A DNA stretch of 64,000 nt, taken from positions 79,261 to 143,260 of IMG/VR virus record IMGVR_UViG_3300046692_000091; one strand, 5' to 3'. Both the position numbers and the translations under genes were made by a program. The stretch is from a virus. The notes under the pieces were generated by a model. The model saw only the letters and a list, made by a program, of their open reading frames with translations, searched no databases and had not been told where the DNA came from. Below are positions 16,841 through 26,553 of the stretch, one piece after another. How positions within the stretch are numbered: the first letter of the stretch is position 1; every line of letters begins with the position of its first letter.

Positions 16841-17953
16841 ATGGCCGCAATTGCACTTCCGTCTTTTCTGGGTACCCCCGAAGACGCAACAAAAGTAGTA
16901 GACGCTTATGGAGAAACAAGCTCTGAGCTTCGTACTCAACTCTCCTCAAAGATTACGTCGTTTAGTTCCGGTCTAGGTGGAGTATTCGATAAGACAGTCG
17001 GTATTGCCAAAGGTATCGGCGATAAGCTCCGTACTAATGCCATCGACTTACCTTCCGCTGTACGCCGTGTACAAGGTGCACTGAAGGGTTCTCGATCAGA
17101 CATCCTTAAGATTGCTGGGTCAACTGAAAAGATGATCATGGGCGAGCTTACAGGCTCTGACAAGAACACCAACTATGTTAAGACAGTTACCGACGTTGCC
17201 CGTGGCCTGGAAGTAATGGTGGGCGATGGTAAGCAAGTTATTGATTCATTTAAGAATGGAGGCTATAACCAAGTTAGTGCGATGGTGGGATTTATCTCTG
17301 ACCTAACTAACACACCTAGCCTGAAGCTATTCGATTTAGGTGCAGAAGCAGCTATCTTACGTGGCGTAGTAGAAGAAGTATCAGCATGGGGTATTCCTAG
17401 TCTAGTCGATAAGATCATGAAAGATCAACCTGACCAGACCAAGTATGCGGTAATCAAACGTTCTGCTGATCGTATCTCTTACTCCAGTTCACTGGACGTA
17501 TTGCTGTCGTATGCTAATGTGAGTTCTTCTAAAACAAAGAACGATCCTACATGGGCACCACCTGCGAATTGGGATGGAATTAATCCACCATGGCCACAAG
17601 TATCGGCTTACAATATCGGGGCAGGTGCGCTTAATGCGAATACTCCCGACTTCGCTAATAAGGTATTATCCAACTTTGCTTTCGTTCAAGGTGTAACTGT
17701 TGGGGATTATCCAGCTCAATTGACAAAGCTTGTAGACCTGATGAACAAATTGAAACCAGATTGGTTCTGGACTCATCGTAATGGGCAACCAGTATGGAAC
17801 TTAGGTACACTGGCAACTGCTTCCGAGAATGCGGTAACGTTGTTCCTTACGGCAGATCCTTACCGCGATGCTATTCTGACTGCTCCATTCTATTCACCGA
17901 TGCGTGTAGATGAATTAGTCAATACAATGTACCCCCTGACAACAACCCCATAA
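16841..17953 (+). CDS. Probable virion structural protein (370 aa)
   Basis: ATG 16841 follows AAGGTGAGC; the longer reading frame upstream runs through a T-rich leader and has no site. The N-terminal half is Gly/Lys/Ser-rich and helical (GVFDKTVGIAKGIGDKL), and the C-terminal half is rich in Trp, Pro and Asn. Own terminator, no early promoter, and a TATG motif at the upstream terminator all suggest late expression. Virion protein is an inference; no motif identifies the exact role. Confidence 0.45.
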   Translation: MAAIALPSFLGTPEDATKVVDAYGETSSELRTQLSSKITSFSSGLGGVFDKTVGIAKGIGDKLRTNAIDLPSAVRRVQGALKGSRSDILKIAGSTEKMIMGELTGSDKNTNYVKTVTDVARGLEVMVGDGKQVIDSFKNGGYNQVSAMVGFISDLTNTPSLKLFDLGAEAAILRGVVEEVSAWGIPSLVDKIMKDQPDQTKYAVIKRSADRISYSSSLDVLLSYANVSSSKTKNDPTWAPPANWDGINPPWPQVSAYNIGAGALNANTPDFANKVLSNFAFVQGVTVGDYPAQLTKLVDLMNKLKPDWFWTHRNGQPVWNLGTLATASENAVTLFLTADPYRDAILTAPFYSPMRVDELVNTMYPLTTTP

Positions 17954-17956
17954 ACT

Positions 17957-17974
17957 GCTTCCCTTCGGGGAGGC
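17957..17974 (+). terminator. UUCG-loop terminator
   Basis: GCTTCCC-TTCG-GGGAGGC with CATAAA before it and TTTTATG after it. Confidence 0.8.
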
Positions 17975-17987
17975 TTTTATGTCGTAT

Positions 17988-18018
17988 TTAAATCTTTTAA
18001 ACACCTATATTACAATCG
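17988..18018 (+). promoter_or_regulatory. phiKZ-type early promoter
   Basis: AAATCTTTTAAACACCTATA, then TTACAATCGTGAATC; core TATATTAC at 18006-18013. It lies 32 bp past a terminator and serves the single gene at 18082. Confidence 0.8.
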
Positions 18019-18081
18019 TGAATCCAAGCTTCATTTAACTACTATTACTAATTGATTAATCACCGATACAAGGAGCAACAA

Positions 18082-18348
18082 ATGGCTACGCTGTCTCAAG
18101 TTTCGACCCTGATCCACTCGTTGGTTTCCAAGGAACGTGCGGAAAAAGATTTCTCGTTTGTTGTAGGGTTGAATGAAGTCATATTCAATGCGGCTACTAA
18201 AGTTTTGACCATCATTGACAAAGGTCGTAAAGTACTTATCTACAATCTTAAAACTCGTAAGGGTTCTACCACCCTGAATAGTTACGGTTATGATAGTGTA
18301 GTTACTGTGATCAACGGCATCATGCTGGAACATAAGTTCGTTGCATGA
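18082..18348 (+). CDS. Small early protein of unknown function (88 aa)
   Basis: ATG 18082 follows AAGGAG. This is a monocistronic early unit with its own promoter (18006) and terminator (18358). The protein is basic, with alternating hydrophobic strands and no recognised motif. The leader between promoter and start is about 65 nt, longer than in other early units. Confidence 0.55.
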   Translation: MATLSQVSTLIHSLVSKERAEKDFSFVVGLNEVIFNAATKVLTIIDKGRKVLIYNLKTRKGSTTLNSYGYDSVVTVINGIMLEHKFVA

Positions 18349-18357
18349 CGACATAAT

Positions 18358-18377
18358 GGCTACCCTTCGGGGTAGCC
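18358..18377. terminator. Bidirectional UUCG-loop terminator
   Basis: GGCTACCC-TTCG-GGGTAGCC, preceded by CATAAT and followed by GTATG and a T-run. It separates the plus-strand early unit from the convergent protease operon. Confidence 0.85.
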
Positions 18378-18397
18378 GTATGCTGTATTTTTTTTTG

Positions 18398-19228
18398 TTA
18401 CGACATGTAACGAGGACGACGAGTAGCAGGACGACGTTCCCAACCTAGGTTACGAATCAGGTCAGATACATCGAGATGTGAAGCATTCTCTAAACCGAGA
18501 CGCTTACGTTTCTCAGCTTCATCTTGCAATGCCCACAGTGTAGTGGGATTGATAGTCATCTCTGTTCCAGTAAACGATTCTAGTGCAGGAGAGTTGTGCT
18601 TGCCTGCTACGTAGATACCGCCTTCACCAACGAAGTCCCAAGTAGAGATTTCACGGGTGTACTTAATACCACGCATTACGTCGTCTTGTGTAATCGAACG
18701 TACCGAACAGTAAGTATTGATGTGCGGGTTAGTAATCGAGTCTTCGAATACTTTAGCAAAAGGACCATGAGGTTTAACTTCTGCAATAACGAGTTTGCAA
18801 GGACGACCATTCTCATCTTTGCCATCAACAATAGTCAACGCACGGATGTGAGCACAAACACGATCATCATCGATCTTACGGATACGACCTAGGTATTCCC
18901 GATCGTCCATATAACGTTTGCATTTCTCGCCACCTTTCAGAACCCATTCCCAAGGCTCAGGGTGTTTGAATTCCATGTACAGTACTTGCTTAAGCAAGCG
19001 ACGCATCAATGGGGAGTCAGGTGCAAACATTGATACACCTGATGCGGCATCATAAAACATACCGGCAGAGTTTTGAGTGCCATAAGCACCAACGCAGAGA
19101 GTGTAATACCCATCTGCGTCAGGAGTCAGGATTCCTTTCTTACCACCGGCAGTCAGAAGACTACCGCTAATACGTACTTGGTTACCGGCTTGCTTCTGGA
19201 CACCAAAGTAATCTTGAGCTGTGCTCAT
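18398..19228 (-). CDS. Prohead maturation protease (phiKZ gp175 / T4 gp21-like)
   Basis: The 276-aa protein has the herpesvirus/T4 gp21 protease pattern. A catalytic His lies in VCAHIRALTIV (H127), and a catalytic Ser in TYCSVRSIT (S175) follows a VKPHGP turn, about 48 residues later, close to the spacing I recall for T4. A PALE|SF sequence near residues 215-220 resembles the cleavage sites in the inner-body proteins of this window and could be a self-processing site. It starts at 19228 after AAGGAAC. The position, last in the minus-strand operon with RNA polymerase genes, matches phiKZ. It trims head proteins after S/A/G-x-E. Confidence 0.75.
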   Translation of the reverse strand: MSTAQDYFGVQKQAGNQVRISGSLLTAGGKKGILTPDADGYYTLCVGAYGTQNSAGMFYDAASGVSMFAPDSPLMRRLLKQVLYMEFKHPEPWEWVLKGGEKCKRYMDDREYLGRIRKIDDDRVCAHIRALTIVDGKDENGRPCKLVIAEVKPHGPFAKVFEDSITNPHINTYCSVRSITQDDVMRGIKYTREISTWDFVGEGGIYVAGKHNSPALESFTGTEMTINPTTLWALQDEAEKRKRLGLENASHLDVSDLIRNLGWERRPATRRPRYMS

Positions 19229-19239
19229 AATGGTGTTCC

Positions 19240-19953
19240 TTATGTACGGAGAATTTCTTCAATCAGTTCTACGGATTCGCTAGGGTTAACTACCGCTGTG
19301 TTGATAGCGTCAGCAAAATAAGCACCGTTCAGTCGGCTAGTAGTATCAGAGGTGTTCCAAACTACAGAGCGGAAAGGAATAACTTTAGGTGGATTGGTGA
19401 CAACATCTTCGTGACGATTAAGGATGTGTCGGTACAGTCGAGTCAGGTCATCTTTATCCCGAGCAGTAGTCGAGATAATAAGTTCCAAGATAGCACGTGA
19501 GCCAAGGTTAACACCAGCGTGTAGATTAGCAGTGTCAAACATCTTAGCCATGTCGTAGTAGTTCATGAACCATGGAATGTTTCCTTTAGCAACTAGTTCG
19601 TCGTAAAGGTAATAAGTCAAGGTATCGTTCACTACAAGCTGGTTGTTCACAAACACCACATCACCTGGTTCGAAAGAGAACTCAAAGTAATCGGTACCAC
19701 GAACTGTAACTTTCTTGGTAGAGCTCGGACGAATCTGCATCATGGCGATCGTGTTATCTACACCATAAAAAGCATCATTCACGATGATCGCATAGAACCC
19801 AACGATAAAGACTTCAGAACCTAGGATCGCTAGGTCCTTATTCTGAAATCGTACGGGTACATGGATCTTGCAAGGAGCATCTGTAACAGTGCTCCCATTA
19901 TCCTGAAGATGTAGGTGTTTGAATACACGCTTTGCATCGCGTGTTAATTCCAT
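19240..19953 (-). CDS. Conserved virion-block protein (phiKZ gp176 position, 237 aa)
   Basis: It starts at 19953 after AAGGGGC and lies 11 bp before the protease gene. It looks like a soluble mixed alpha/beta protein (VFIVGFYAIIVNDAFYG, GTDYFEFSFEPGDVVFVNN). No catalytic motif is recognised. By synteny between the protease and RNA polymerase genes it corresponds to the phiKZ gene 176 region, whose product I recall as a conserved structural protein. Confidence 0.5.
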   Translation of the reverse strand: MELTRDAKRVFKHLHLQDNGSTVTDAPCKIHVPVRFQNKDLAILGSEVFIVGFYAIIVNDAFYGVDNTIAMMQIRPSSTKKVTVRGTDYFEFSFEPGDVVFVNNQLVVNDTLTYYLYDELVAKGNIPWFMNYYDMAKMFDTANLHAGVNLGSRAILELIISTTARDKDDLTRLYRHILNRHEDVVTNPPKVIPFRSVVWNTSDTTSRLNGAYFADAINTAVVNPSESVELIEEILRT

Positions 19954-19968
19954 TTGCTGCCCCTTGAT

Positions 19969-20151
19969 CTACTTCTTAATATTAGCTACATCTTTCTCAA
20001 CTTTAGCAAGATCAGTTTTGAATTTCTTCAAAGCTTTAGCATCATCGTCTTCATCGCCGAGATACCATGATTCGCAAATAGTGTCGTAGATCTTTTCTTT
20101 AGCGCCGTTGCCATCAGTAGCCGCTTTCAATACTTCCATGCGGGTAATCAT
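19969..20151 (-). CDS. Small acidic/lysine-rich protein (60 aa)
   Basis: The 60-aa protein has a helical charged C-terminus (ALKKFKTDLAKVEKDVANIKK). Its start at 20151 follows an AAAAGAAG purine run. It lies 15 bp before the gp176-like gene on the same strand. It may be a small structural or accessory protein; the function is unknown. Confidence 0.5.
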   Translation of the reverse strand: MITRMEVLKAATDGNGAKEKIYDTICESWYLGDEDDDAKALKKFKTDLAKVEKDVANIKK

Positions 20152-20194
20152 TGGCTCAACTTCTTTTGGAAAAGCAGTAGCTAAATTACGTACA

Positions 20195-20213
20195 CGGGTT
20201 GACTGGCAACCCG
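20195..20213. terminator. Hairpin between minus-strand genes, with TTTATG on the plus side
   Basis: CGGGTTG-ACTGG-CAACCCG. On the plus strand it is followed by CTTTATG, like the plus-strand terminators, although all genes here are on the minus strand. On the minus strand no U-run follows it. Confidence 0.5.
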
Positions 20214-20237
20214 CTTTATGAATACGTTGATCAAGGG

Positions 20238-21875
20238 TTAGCGCTTTCCCGAATGGGCTTCTGTACTAACATCACCTTCGTCTTCCGATTCTTCATCAGC
20301 AGCATCCAGATCGTCAGCTTCATCAGTCTCTTCGACCAAAGGACCTTCACCAGTAGCGGCATCAGCGATAGCGCCTTCTGCTTCACCACCTGTAGGCTCC
20401 TCTAAGGCTGCTGGAGCTTGTTCAACAACTTCAGGCTTGAACCGTTCGACTTGGATCTGACTGGCTGCCCAGACAGCGTACAGAGAGAACAGTGCGTTAG
20501 TGGACAGCTCACGACGAGAAGCTTCAGGAGCGTCTTGACCAGCTTTATCCATCAGTTGCATGTATTCCCAGTAAGTGGATTCAGGGAAGTAGATACGGCA
20601 GATCAGTTGACCGAATGCAACAAACTCATTGCACAGTTGTTCAGGACGAACAGCACGGATAGCATCAACAACTTTATCACGCAGACCATCTACTTGCATT
20701 TCAGCAAGAGTACCTTGACCAGCTTGTGTAACGAATGCTTCGATCATGTCTTGGCGCCGGGAACGTTCGGCGTTGTCAGTAGCAGCTTGTTGGATCAGTG
20801 GATAGATAGCTTGGAACTTCTGAATGAAGTAAACCTTACGCTCTTCCAGACGGTCCATAGTTTGGCTACCGCTGTTCTCCAGAGCAGAACCCAGGACAGC
20901 GCTCAGGTCACCATTAGCAGCCCGCCATTGTGGTTCAACGTCACCGTTCAGCCATACGACTAGCCGGCGGTTCTCGATAGCGTTAGCAGCTTCAGCACGG
21001 AGTACGAGTACGCCATTACGTTGATCTTCAGCACGACGCTGATAAGCACGCAACAGATAAGCACCCAGCATCTCGTGAAGCATACGCATCACATGGACCC
21101 ATTCTTCGTAGCCTACATTCGTCTCGCCGACTGGTTCACATGGGTTCTCACCCAAATGACCGACCAGGAAGTATGCCAGCAATAGACCATCGATGTTGAA
21201 TGGTGCATTAGTACCAACAACGAAAGAGAGTTCACCAACAGTCAGAGCTTTGTTACGGTTAAACAGATCAGCATAAGTACGGCTGATGATCTCAGGATCT
21301 ACCGACAGCAACCACTCAGTGACTTGTTCACGTTCAGCATGTGGGTTATTGATAGAGACCATTTCGATGATCTGTTCAACACCTTGAGCTGGAAGAATAA
21401 ACGTACGGTATTGTGGCTGTGGGTTTACACTTGCATAGTTCTGCAGATGAGACGTCAGGCGTGGTTCACCATGGAGAGCATTGTAACGGAACACATCAGC
21501 ACGGATGTCAGCAGAAGTAGAAGCTTGTTGACGCTCATTGAAATCCCGTACCATCGAATCGATACCTGGGATAACAACGTTAGCTACGTTGTACTGGATC
21601 TTACCCAGAGCAGCAGCCACCAGACCAACCATGTCTTTGTTATCTTCTTCGACAGTGATAGGTTGTTCTTCGTTCATTTCTTCAAAGTGATCTTCAACAG
21701 CTACCATAAGCTCTTCAGATACTTCTGGACCGGCGGTAGGTTCATCTACAGCGTAGCCGCTAGCGAACTGAGCAATAGGAAACTCAGGATTCGGAACGAC
21801 CAGCACTTGACTGCCTTCAGTCAGTTGTTGTGCAATCAGCTTTACAGACTGCACGGTGTTGGCGATATCAGACAT
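20238..21875 (-). CDS. Virion-block protein (phiKZ gp177 position, 545 aa)
   Basis: ATG 21875 is chosen because AAAGGAAAC lies just upstream; the frame extends 11 codons further without a site. The protein is acidic, with Glu-rich ends (DDLDAADEESEDEGD near the C-terminus) and a helical core. It sits between the polymerase beta-like gene and the gp176-like gene, as gene 177 does in phiKZ. The role is probably structural; no enzyme motif is visible. Confidence 0.55.
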   Translation of the reverse strand: MSDIANTVQSVKLIAQQLTEGSQVLVVPNPEFPIAQFASGYAVDEPTAGPEVSEELMVAVEDHFEEMNEEQPITVEEDNKDMVGLVAAALGKIQYNVANVVIPGIDSMVRDFNERQQASTSADIRADVFRYNALHGEPRLTSHLQNYASVNPQPQYRTFILPAQGVEQIIEMVSINNPHAEREQVTEWLLSVDPEIISRTYADLFNRNKALTVGELSFVVGTNAPFNIDGLLLAYFLVGHLGENPCEPVGETNVGYEEWVHVMRMLHEMLGAYLLRAYQRRAEDQRNGVLVLRAEAANAIENRRLVVWLNGDVEPQWRAANGDLSAVLGSALENSGSQTMDRLEERKVYFIQKFQAIYPLIQQAATDNAERSRRQDMIEAFVTQAGQGTLAEMQVDGLRDKVVDAIRAVRPEQLCNEFVAFGQLICRIYFPESTYWEYMQLMDKAGQDAPEASRRELSTNALFSLYAVWAASQIQVERFKPEVVEQAPAALEEPTGGEAEGAIADAATGEGPLVEETDEADDLDAADEESEDEGDVSTEAHSGKR

Positions 21876-21885
21876 GATGTTTCCT

Positions 21886-22083
21886 TTAGATTGCGAGTTG
21901 TTTAGCAATACGGGCAGCCAGGGCTTCCTGGATGTCTTGCTTAGTTAGGAATACCCCGTTCAATGTGGACGAAGTATGTTCGGTGCCGAGGATGCGCTGA
22001 ATTGCTTCAGCGCCCAGTTCGACAGCGGCAGACAGAATCGAAAGATTCTGCCCGTGTGCGACGTTGTTACTTAGATTTTGCAT
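21886..22083 (-). CDS. Small protein coupled to the RNA polymerase gene (65 aa)
   Basis: I choose ATG 22083, since GAGGAACTGCAA precedes it. It overlaps the 3' end of the beta-like gene by 17 bp, implying translational coupling. The protein is Ala/Leu-rich and helical with no motif. Its tight linkage to the polymerase gene suggests a co-packaged or regulatory partner, but this is speculative. Confidence 0.5.
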   Translation of the reverse strand: MQNLSNNVAHGQNLSILSAAVELGAEAIQRILGTEHTSSTLNGVFLTKQDIQEALAARIAKQLAI

Positions 22084-25000
22084 TTGCAGTTCCTCTGTAG
22101 ACACCTACCAGGTGCTTTGACAATTCAGCAAGAAGGATAGTGGTTGTTCCGATCAGTTTAGGGCTCAGTACCATCCGTTCTTCAACGGAGGTGTTACCGA
22201 AGATCAGGTCGATATCCAAGCCAGATTTAGTCTGGTTAGTCCCACGCATTACACGAGAGAATACAGTTTTCATTTGGTTAGCAACTACACCTTTGTCACC
22301 GACACCACAAGGGATATCATGATCGATGTAAACGTTGATTACCAACGACTGTGGTTCTAGTCCATTACCACGAATGCGATATTCGTGATCGACTTCACCA
22401 GAGAAGTATTCGTGACCGCGAGATTTAGCTTCTGCTTCACGGACTAGGTCCGATGCATAGGCCACCTTGCGAAGACTATCGGTCATCTCATCACGATCAC
22501 CGTGATAGAAACATTCGATCTTAGTTACGTAACCAACGACCTTAGCACGAGGTGCGTAGTTCTGGAGTTTCGCGAGAGTTTCACGCGATACCTCATCAAA
22601 CACTGAGCCGCCACCCGAGTCGGAATCGATAATCGTACATAGAATTGAATCCAAGTCGACGTGTTCCCCAATCTTAACGAGGTTTTCGATCTTCTGGTCA
22701 AACCGTACAGAGATCGATTTGATCTTAGAGGTTTGGGTATTCAACTTAAGTGCACAACTCTCAGAGATAACCGAGCCGTCTTCTAGGGTATCCAAGTTAT
22801 CACTAAATGCAACAACTGTGTTGACACCAGCTTTCCAGATTACTTGTCCTGGAGACATGCGATCAGATTGGAAATACTTTTCGTTGTATGCCAACGTTTG
22901 CCCACGTTTAAATGAATCACCCGCTTTTAGGTCGGAGATGATTGAGTGCGGGTAATGTGTACCTGCAGCAGATCCGTGGATCTTACCCATTTGGTACGAT
23001 GTAGTTTCACCATTAGCATACTCGACAGTAATCCCGTAGTCATCAACGGAAACAACCTTACCGTCGTCTTCCGCCGCAGAAGCAAAGATACTGCTAGTAC
23101 GCTGCGCGACAATTTGTTCATAACCGGTGCGAAGAGGAGTCGGCTCATATCCATCAGCATAAATCCCTTGTTGTTGTTGAATCGAGATGAAGTTAATACG
23201 TTTAGTATCGTCGTTCGTAGTCGCCACACCCAACAGTGCACAAGTAGACAGTTGTCGAGCTGGACCATCGGTAGTAGGATCAAATGGACGAGTGGTACCA
23301 CGCATCGAGTTGAAGTTAGCATCTGGAGTCAAGTAAGCAATAACACCTACGTCGCCAGAGTCAACTGTAGATTCCGAAACTACACCAACGTCAGCTTGAC
23401 CATACACACGGGTACGTGCAACCATCGACGTAGTAGAACGACCACCATCACCACGATAGGTCATGGATTCTTGTTCACGGATGTTAGCCAGCGGGTTGGA
23501 ATCCTCGACTACCATTACGGTTGGATCTTGGGAGATCTTCTTCCATACAGCAGCAGGGTCCATCTGTACTTGAACAGCAGCAGAACCAGTAGCGCTATTG
23601 AAACGCTTCACAGCTTTGTTGAGCTCGTTATAAACAGTACCCGCCATACGTTCGTAACCACGATAACGCATGTAAGCACCATCTACCTCAGAAGGAGACC
23701 AGTCAATCAGCAACATGTCCACAGCACGATACAGCAAGCCGTCAAACGTAGTTGGTTCACCCATCTGTTTCAACAGACCTTCAGTAATCGGGTCCATCCA
23801 AGCAGCGAACAAAGCATCGATCTCTTTAGTGAAGCGAGCAGTCATCCCTGTTTCTAGCAGGAGGCGCTGATACACGTCAGGCTTATCAAAGTCGTAGATC
23901 GAGAAGTTAGGCAACAGCTTAGCATACTTACGCATCCCACCGAGAATCAGCTGAGTGCGATAATCACCACGATCGAATACCAATACTTCATCTTGGAAAG
24001 CCAACACGTAATTGTCGGAAGTCAGAGGAATACGCTCACCACGACGGTGACGGGTAAACTTAGCATTCAGTCGTTTCAGTGTAGCAGTCAAGCCGTACTT
24101 GTAACCCAATACGAAAGCCAGTGGAAGATCTTTCGAACCCACGTTCATGAATGCGCCTTCGAGTGGAGCCTTAGCCTGATCTAAACCTAACAGTTCAACG
24201 ATCGAACCCAGTGGCTCTAGATTGTCGCCTTCTTTAATGAAGAACTGACCAGTCTTGTTAACTAGGATCGGAGTCTTGCCATTGTGTACGCCTACCAGAG
24301 TGTACTGCTTGGTTTCATGCTTAGTAGCATCTACCTTGTACTTGGTCTGGAAGTATTCCACACGGTCATCGTACTTGAAGTACAGGAACATAGGGCCTGA
24401 AGTGAAACCACGGAACGCAGAACCCAGTTGAGTATAGACTCGTGGGAGAGCGTAAGCGGATTGATCTAGCTCAGCGTAGAGTACATGTGTAACACGATCG
24501 TCTTCTGGATCTAGAGCACGTTCACGGATCTGACGGGTAATCCAAGCATCGTAGTTGTGTGCAGCCAAGTGAGAACGGGTAACGAATGTCTTGTTGTAAT
24601 ACGAAGTCATTGCTACTGTATCAGGCTTAACTTTACGGATAGGCAAGTCAGCACGCTGCATGCGCATCCGGTAAGTAACACCGTTAGACATGAATCGACC
24701 ATCGCGGTCAACAACCGGGATACGGAAGTAAACAGTACCAGGTTTACCACGAACAGGCTTCAAAGTAACTTTGTGGATTTCGTAGTGGTTCATTGCATTA
24801 CGCACTTCTTCCACTTCGTAGTTCGTTACCGAAGTACCTTGTTTCTGTACCGATAGTACTGCGTTGATCATGTCCTTATTGCGGAGACCTGACTGATACT
24901 TACGTTGCATTGCTTTTAGCTTAGAACCCAACATGGATTTGTCGAGTACCGTAGGCGAATCAGCAAGCTGTGTATCGGTAGGTAGTTCAAAGTCTTCAGG

Positions 25001-26551
25001 AACATATTCCATCGCTTCTTCAAGCGACTTGTTAGAACCGAATGGATCTTTGATGGTGCGATACGACTGAGCGTCAGTCATTGCTTGTTCGAATGTACGT
25101 GGGGCAATAATACCCAACTTGTACAGATCGTAAGCAGGTTGAGCAACACCGGCTACTATTGGGGCTGCTTCAGCCACCTCAGCAGGGATGGCATCGACTC
25201 GCTGAGTCTCGACCTTAAGCTCCCGTGGCCGATGAGCCAAGTCAGCATCACTTTCAATGTGGAGCTTCGTCGTGAAGAGTTCGGCATCCGGCGGATTATA
25301 AGTTGCTCCATCTTCGGAGAAGTCGAGACTAGGGAGACTAAAGGCCGGGATATCGAGGGCGTCGTCGACGTGTGCACTGTCGACTTGACCATTCTCAGCT
25401 TCTGCTTCACTATCGTCCGATTCTTGTTCCTCGTCCAACTCATCTTTGTGCTTCCCGTTCTCGTCTTCCTCAACATCGATTAATGCCGAGTGATCAATAA
25501 CTGCATTCATGACTTCAGCTTGGTGACTATATTCAGTCATCGCTGTCAACAGCGATAGTACCCGACGTTGCATTACGGCAGGTGGGAAGAAAGCTTCCAT
25601 ACCCAAAGCATCAACAAACGATTCGGTAGCTACTTGGTTAGTCAAACCGTATTCTTGCATGACACGGTGGATATGGTTGAAAGCTGGTTGCTCTGTTTCC
25701 TTAATATCCTCGTAACCTAAGTTGAATACTTCTTTACCGAACATGTCGATGAATTGTTCAACAGAGACTTCTTTCTCCGCATCTTTAGAACCATCACGCC
25801 ATTCGTCCAGCGCACCCATGTTCAAAACAACGAACCGATCACGAGCACGGATCAGGAACCAGATCTTGTTGTACATATCCGGTTGAACAACATCCATCAA
25901 GGACTGTTGACGGAATGGACCTAACCAACGATACAGATCCCAGATAGAGAACTGTTGCGGTGTGGTAAAAGTCTCCAGCATGGTTTGGTTCTGATTATCT
26001 GCCATCCGTTTAAAGGAAGCGAGGTCAGGCATGTTCTCTGGGAGATGGATCTCTACAAACTGTTCCCAACCGAAACGACGGTGTGAAGCTGCAACGTTCT
26101 GCCAGAAAGTACGCTGGTTGTTAGACCAACGCAAGTACTGTGCTTTGAAGTTGTTCTGATAGATCCACTGAGGGTCTAGCAGATTGTAGTTGAACGTCAT
26201 GACATTGAGAGGGTTGATTGACAACGCCTCATCTTTAGTCAAAGGTTTGAAGAATGCATTCTGTTGACGGAACTCTGCCATCAGCTTAGTGGAAGTCAGT
26301 GCACTCTTACGAGGGTTACCTTCAGTAGATACCAGATGAGCCACGTGTTCAATGTAGACCTTGCCCGTCACGTTGTTAAACAACGGATCAGATTGGCTAG
26401 GTCCACGAACAGCAGTGTTAGGATCAGAGAAGTGAACTACGGAACGATGAGGCAGAAACAGTTTGTTCAGTAGATGTAGCTTGGGGCTTTGAAGTTTACC
26501 TTGTTCGAAAACAGTATACTGCTTCCGAAACTGTTCAATTGCTAAGCGCAT
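22067..26551 (-). CDS. Virion RNA polymerase beta-like subunit (phiKZ gp178-like)
   Basis: This 1494-aa protein starts at 26551 after AAGGA. Two beta-subunit landmarks are visible. NPLANIREQ (N1019) followed by a GDGGRS and GDVGVIAYL stretch corresponds to the NPLSE...GPGGL...NIGL region. GVGDKGVVANQ (about 1418) corresponds to the C-terminal GDK motif. A GRFMSNGVTYR segment resembles the N-terminal half. Both parts of beta are thus in one chain. An acidic, low-complexity insert lies at about residues 350-410. In phiKZ this polymerase is packaged in the virion and transcribes early genes from TATATTAC promoters, which occur in this window. Confidence 0.88.
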   Translation of the reverse strand: MRLAIEQFRKQYTVFEQGKLQSPKLHLLNKLFLPHRSVVHFSDPNTAVRGPSQSDPLFNNVTGKVYIEHVAHLVSTEGNPRKSALTSTKLMAEFRQQNAFFKPLTKDEALSINPLNVMTFNYNLLDPQWIYQNNFKAQYLRWSNNQRTFWQNVAASHRRFGWEQFVEIHLPENMPDLASFKRMADNQNQTMLETFTTPQQFSIWDLYRWLGPFRQQSLMDVVQPDMYNKIWFLIRARDRFVVLNMGALDEWRDGSKDAEKEVSVEQFIDMFGKEVFNLGYEDIKETEQPAFNHIHRVMQEYGLTNQVATESFVDALGMEAFFPPAVMQRRVLSLLTAMTEYSHQAEVMNAVIDHSALIDVEEDENGKHKDELDEEQESDDSEAEAENGQVDSAHVDDALDIPAFSLPSLDFSEDGATYNPPDAELFTTKLHIESDADLAHRPRELKVETQRVDAIPAEVAEAAPIVAGVAQPAYDLYKLGIIAPRTFEQAMTDAQSYRTIKDPFGSNKSLEEAMEYVPEDFELPTDTQLADSPTVLDKSMLGSKLKAMQRKYQSGLRNKDMINAVLSVQKQGTSVTNYEVEEVRNAMNHYEIHKVTLKPVRGKPGTVYFRIPVVDRDGRFMSNGVTYRMRMQRADLPIRKVKPDTVAMTSYYNKTFVTRSHLAAHNYDAWITRQIRERALDPEDDRVTHVLYAELDQSAYALPRVYTQLGSAFRGFTSGPMFLYFKYDDRVEYFQTKYKVDATKHETKQYTLVGVHNGKTPILVNKTGQFFIKEGDNLEPLGSIVELLGLDQAKAPLEGAFMNVGSKDLPLAFVLGYKYGLTATLKRLNAKFTRHRRGERIPLTSDNYVLAFQDEVLVFDRGDYRTQLILGGMRKYAKLLPNFSIYDFDKPDVYQRLLLETGMTARFTKEIDALFAAWMDPITEGLLKQMGEPTTFDGLLYRAVDMLLIDWSPSEVDGAYMRYRGYERMAGTVYNELNKAVKRFNSATGSAAVQVQMDPAAVWKKISQDPTVMVVEDSNPLANIREQESMTYRGDGGRSTTSMVARTRVYGQADVGVVSESTVDSGDVGVIAYLTPDANFNSMRGTTRPFDPTTDGPARQLSTCALLGVATTNDDTKRINFISIQQQQGIYADGYEPTPLRTGYEQIVAQRTSSIFASAAEDDGKVVSVDDYGITVEYANGETTSYQMGKIHGSAAGTHYPHSIISDLKAGDSFKRGQTLAYNEKYFQSDRMSPGQVIWKAGVNTVVAFSDNLDTLEDGSVISESCALKLNTQTSKIKSISVRFDQKIENLVKIGEHVDLDSILCTIIDSDSGGGSVFDEVSRETLAKLQNYAPRAKVVGYVTKIECFYHGDRDEMTDSLRKVAYASDLVREAEAKSRGHEYFSGEVDHEYRIRGNGLEPQSLVINVYIDHDIPCGVGDKGVVANQMKTVFSRVMRGTNQTKSGLDIDLIFGNTSVEERMVLSPKLIGTTTILLAELSKHLVGVYRGTANAKSK

Positions 26552-26553
26552 GT

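Noticed and set aside
22946-23857. 303-aa plus-strand reading frame opposite the RNA polymerase beta-like gene
   Set aside because: Composition is a mirror of the polymerase codons (runs of Thr, Ser, Arg), no start site, no known motif.
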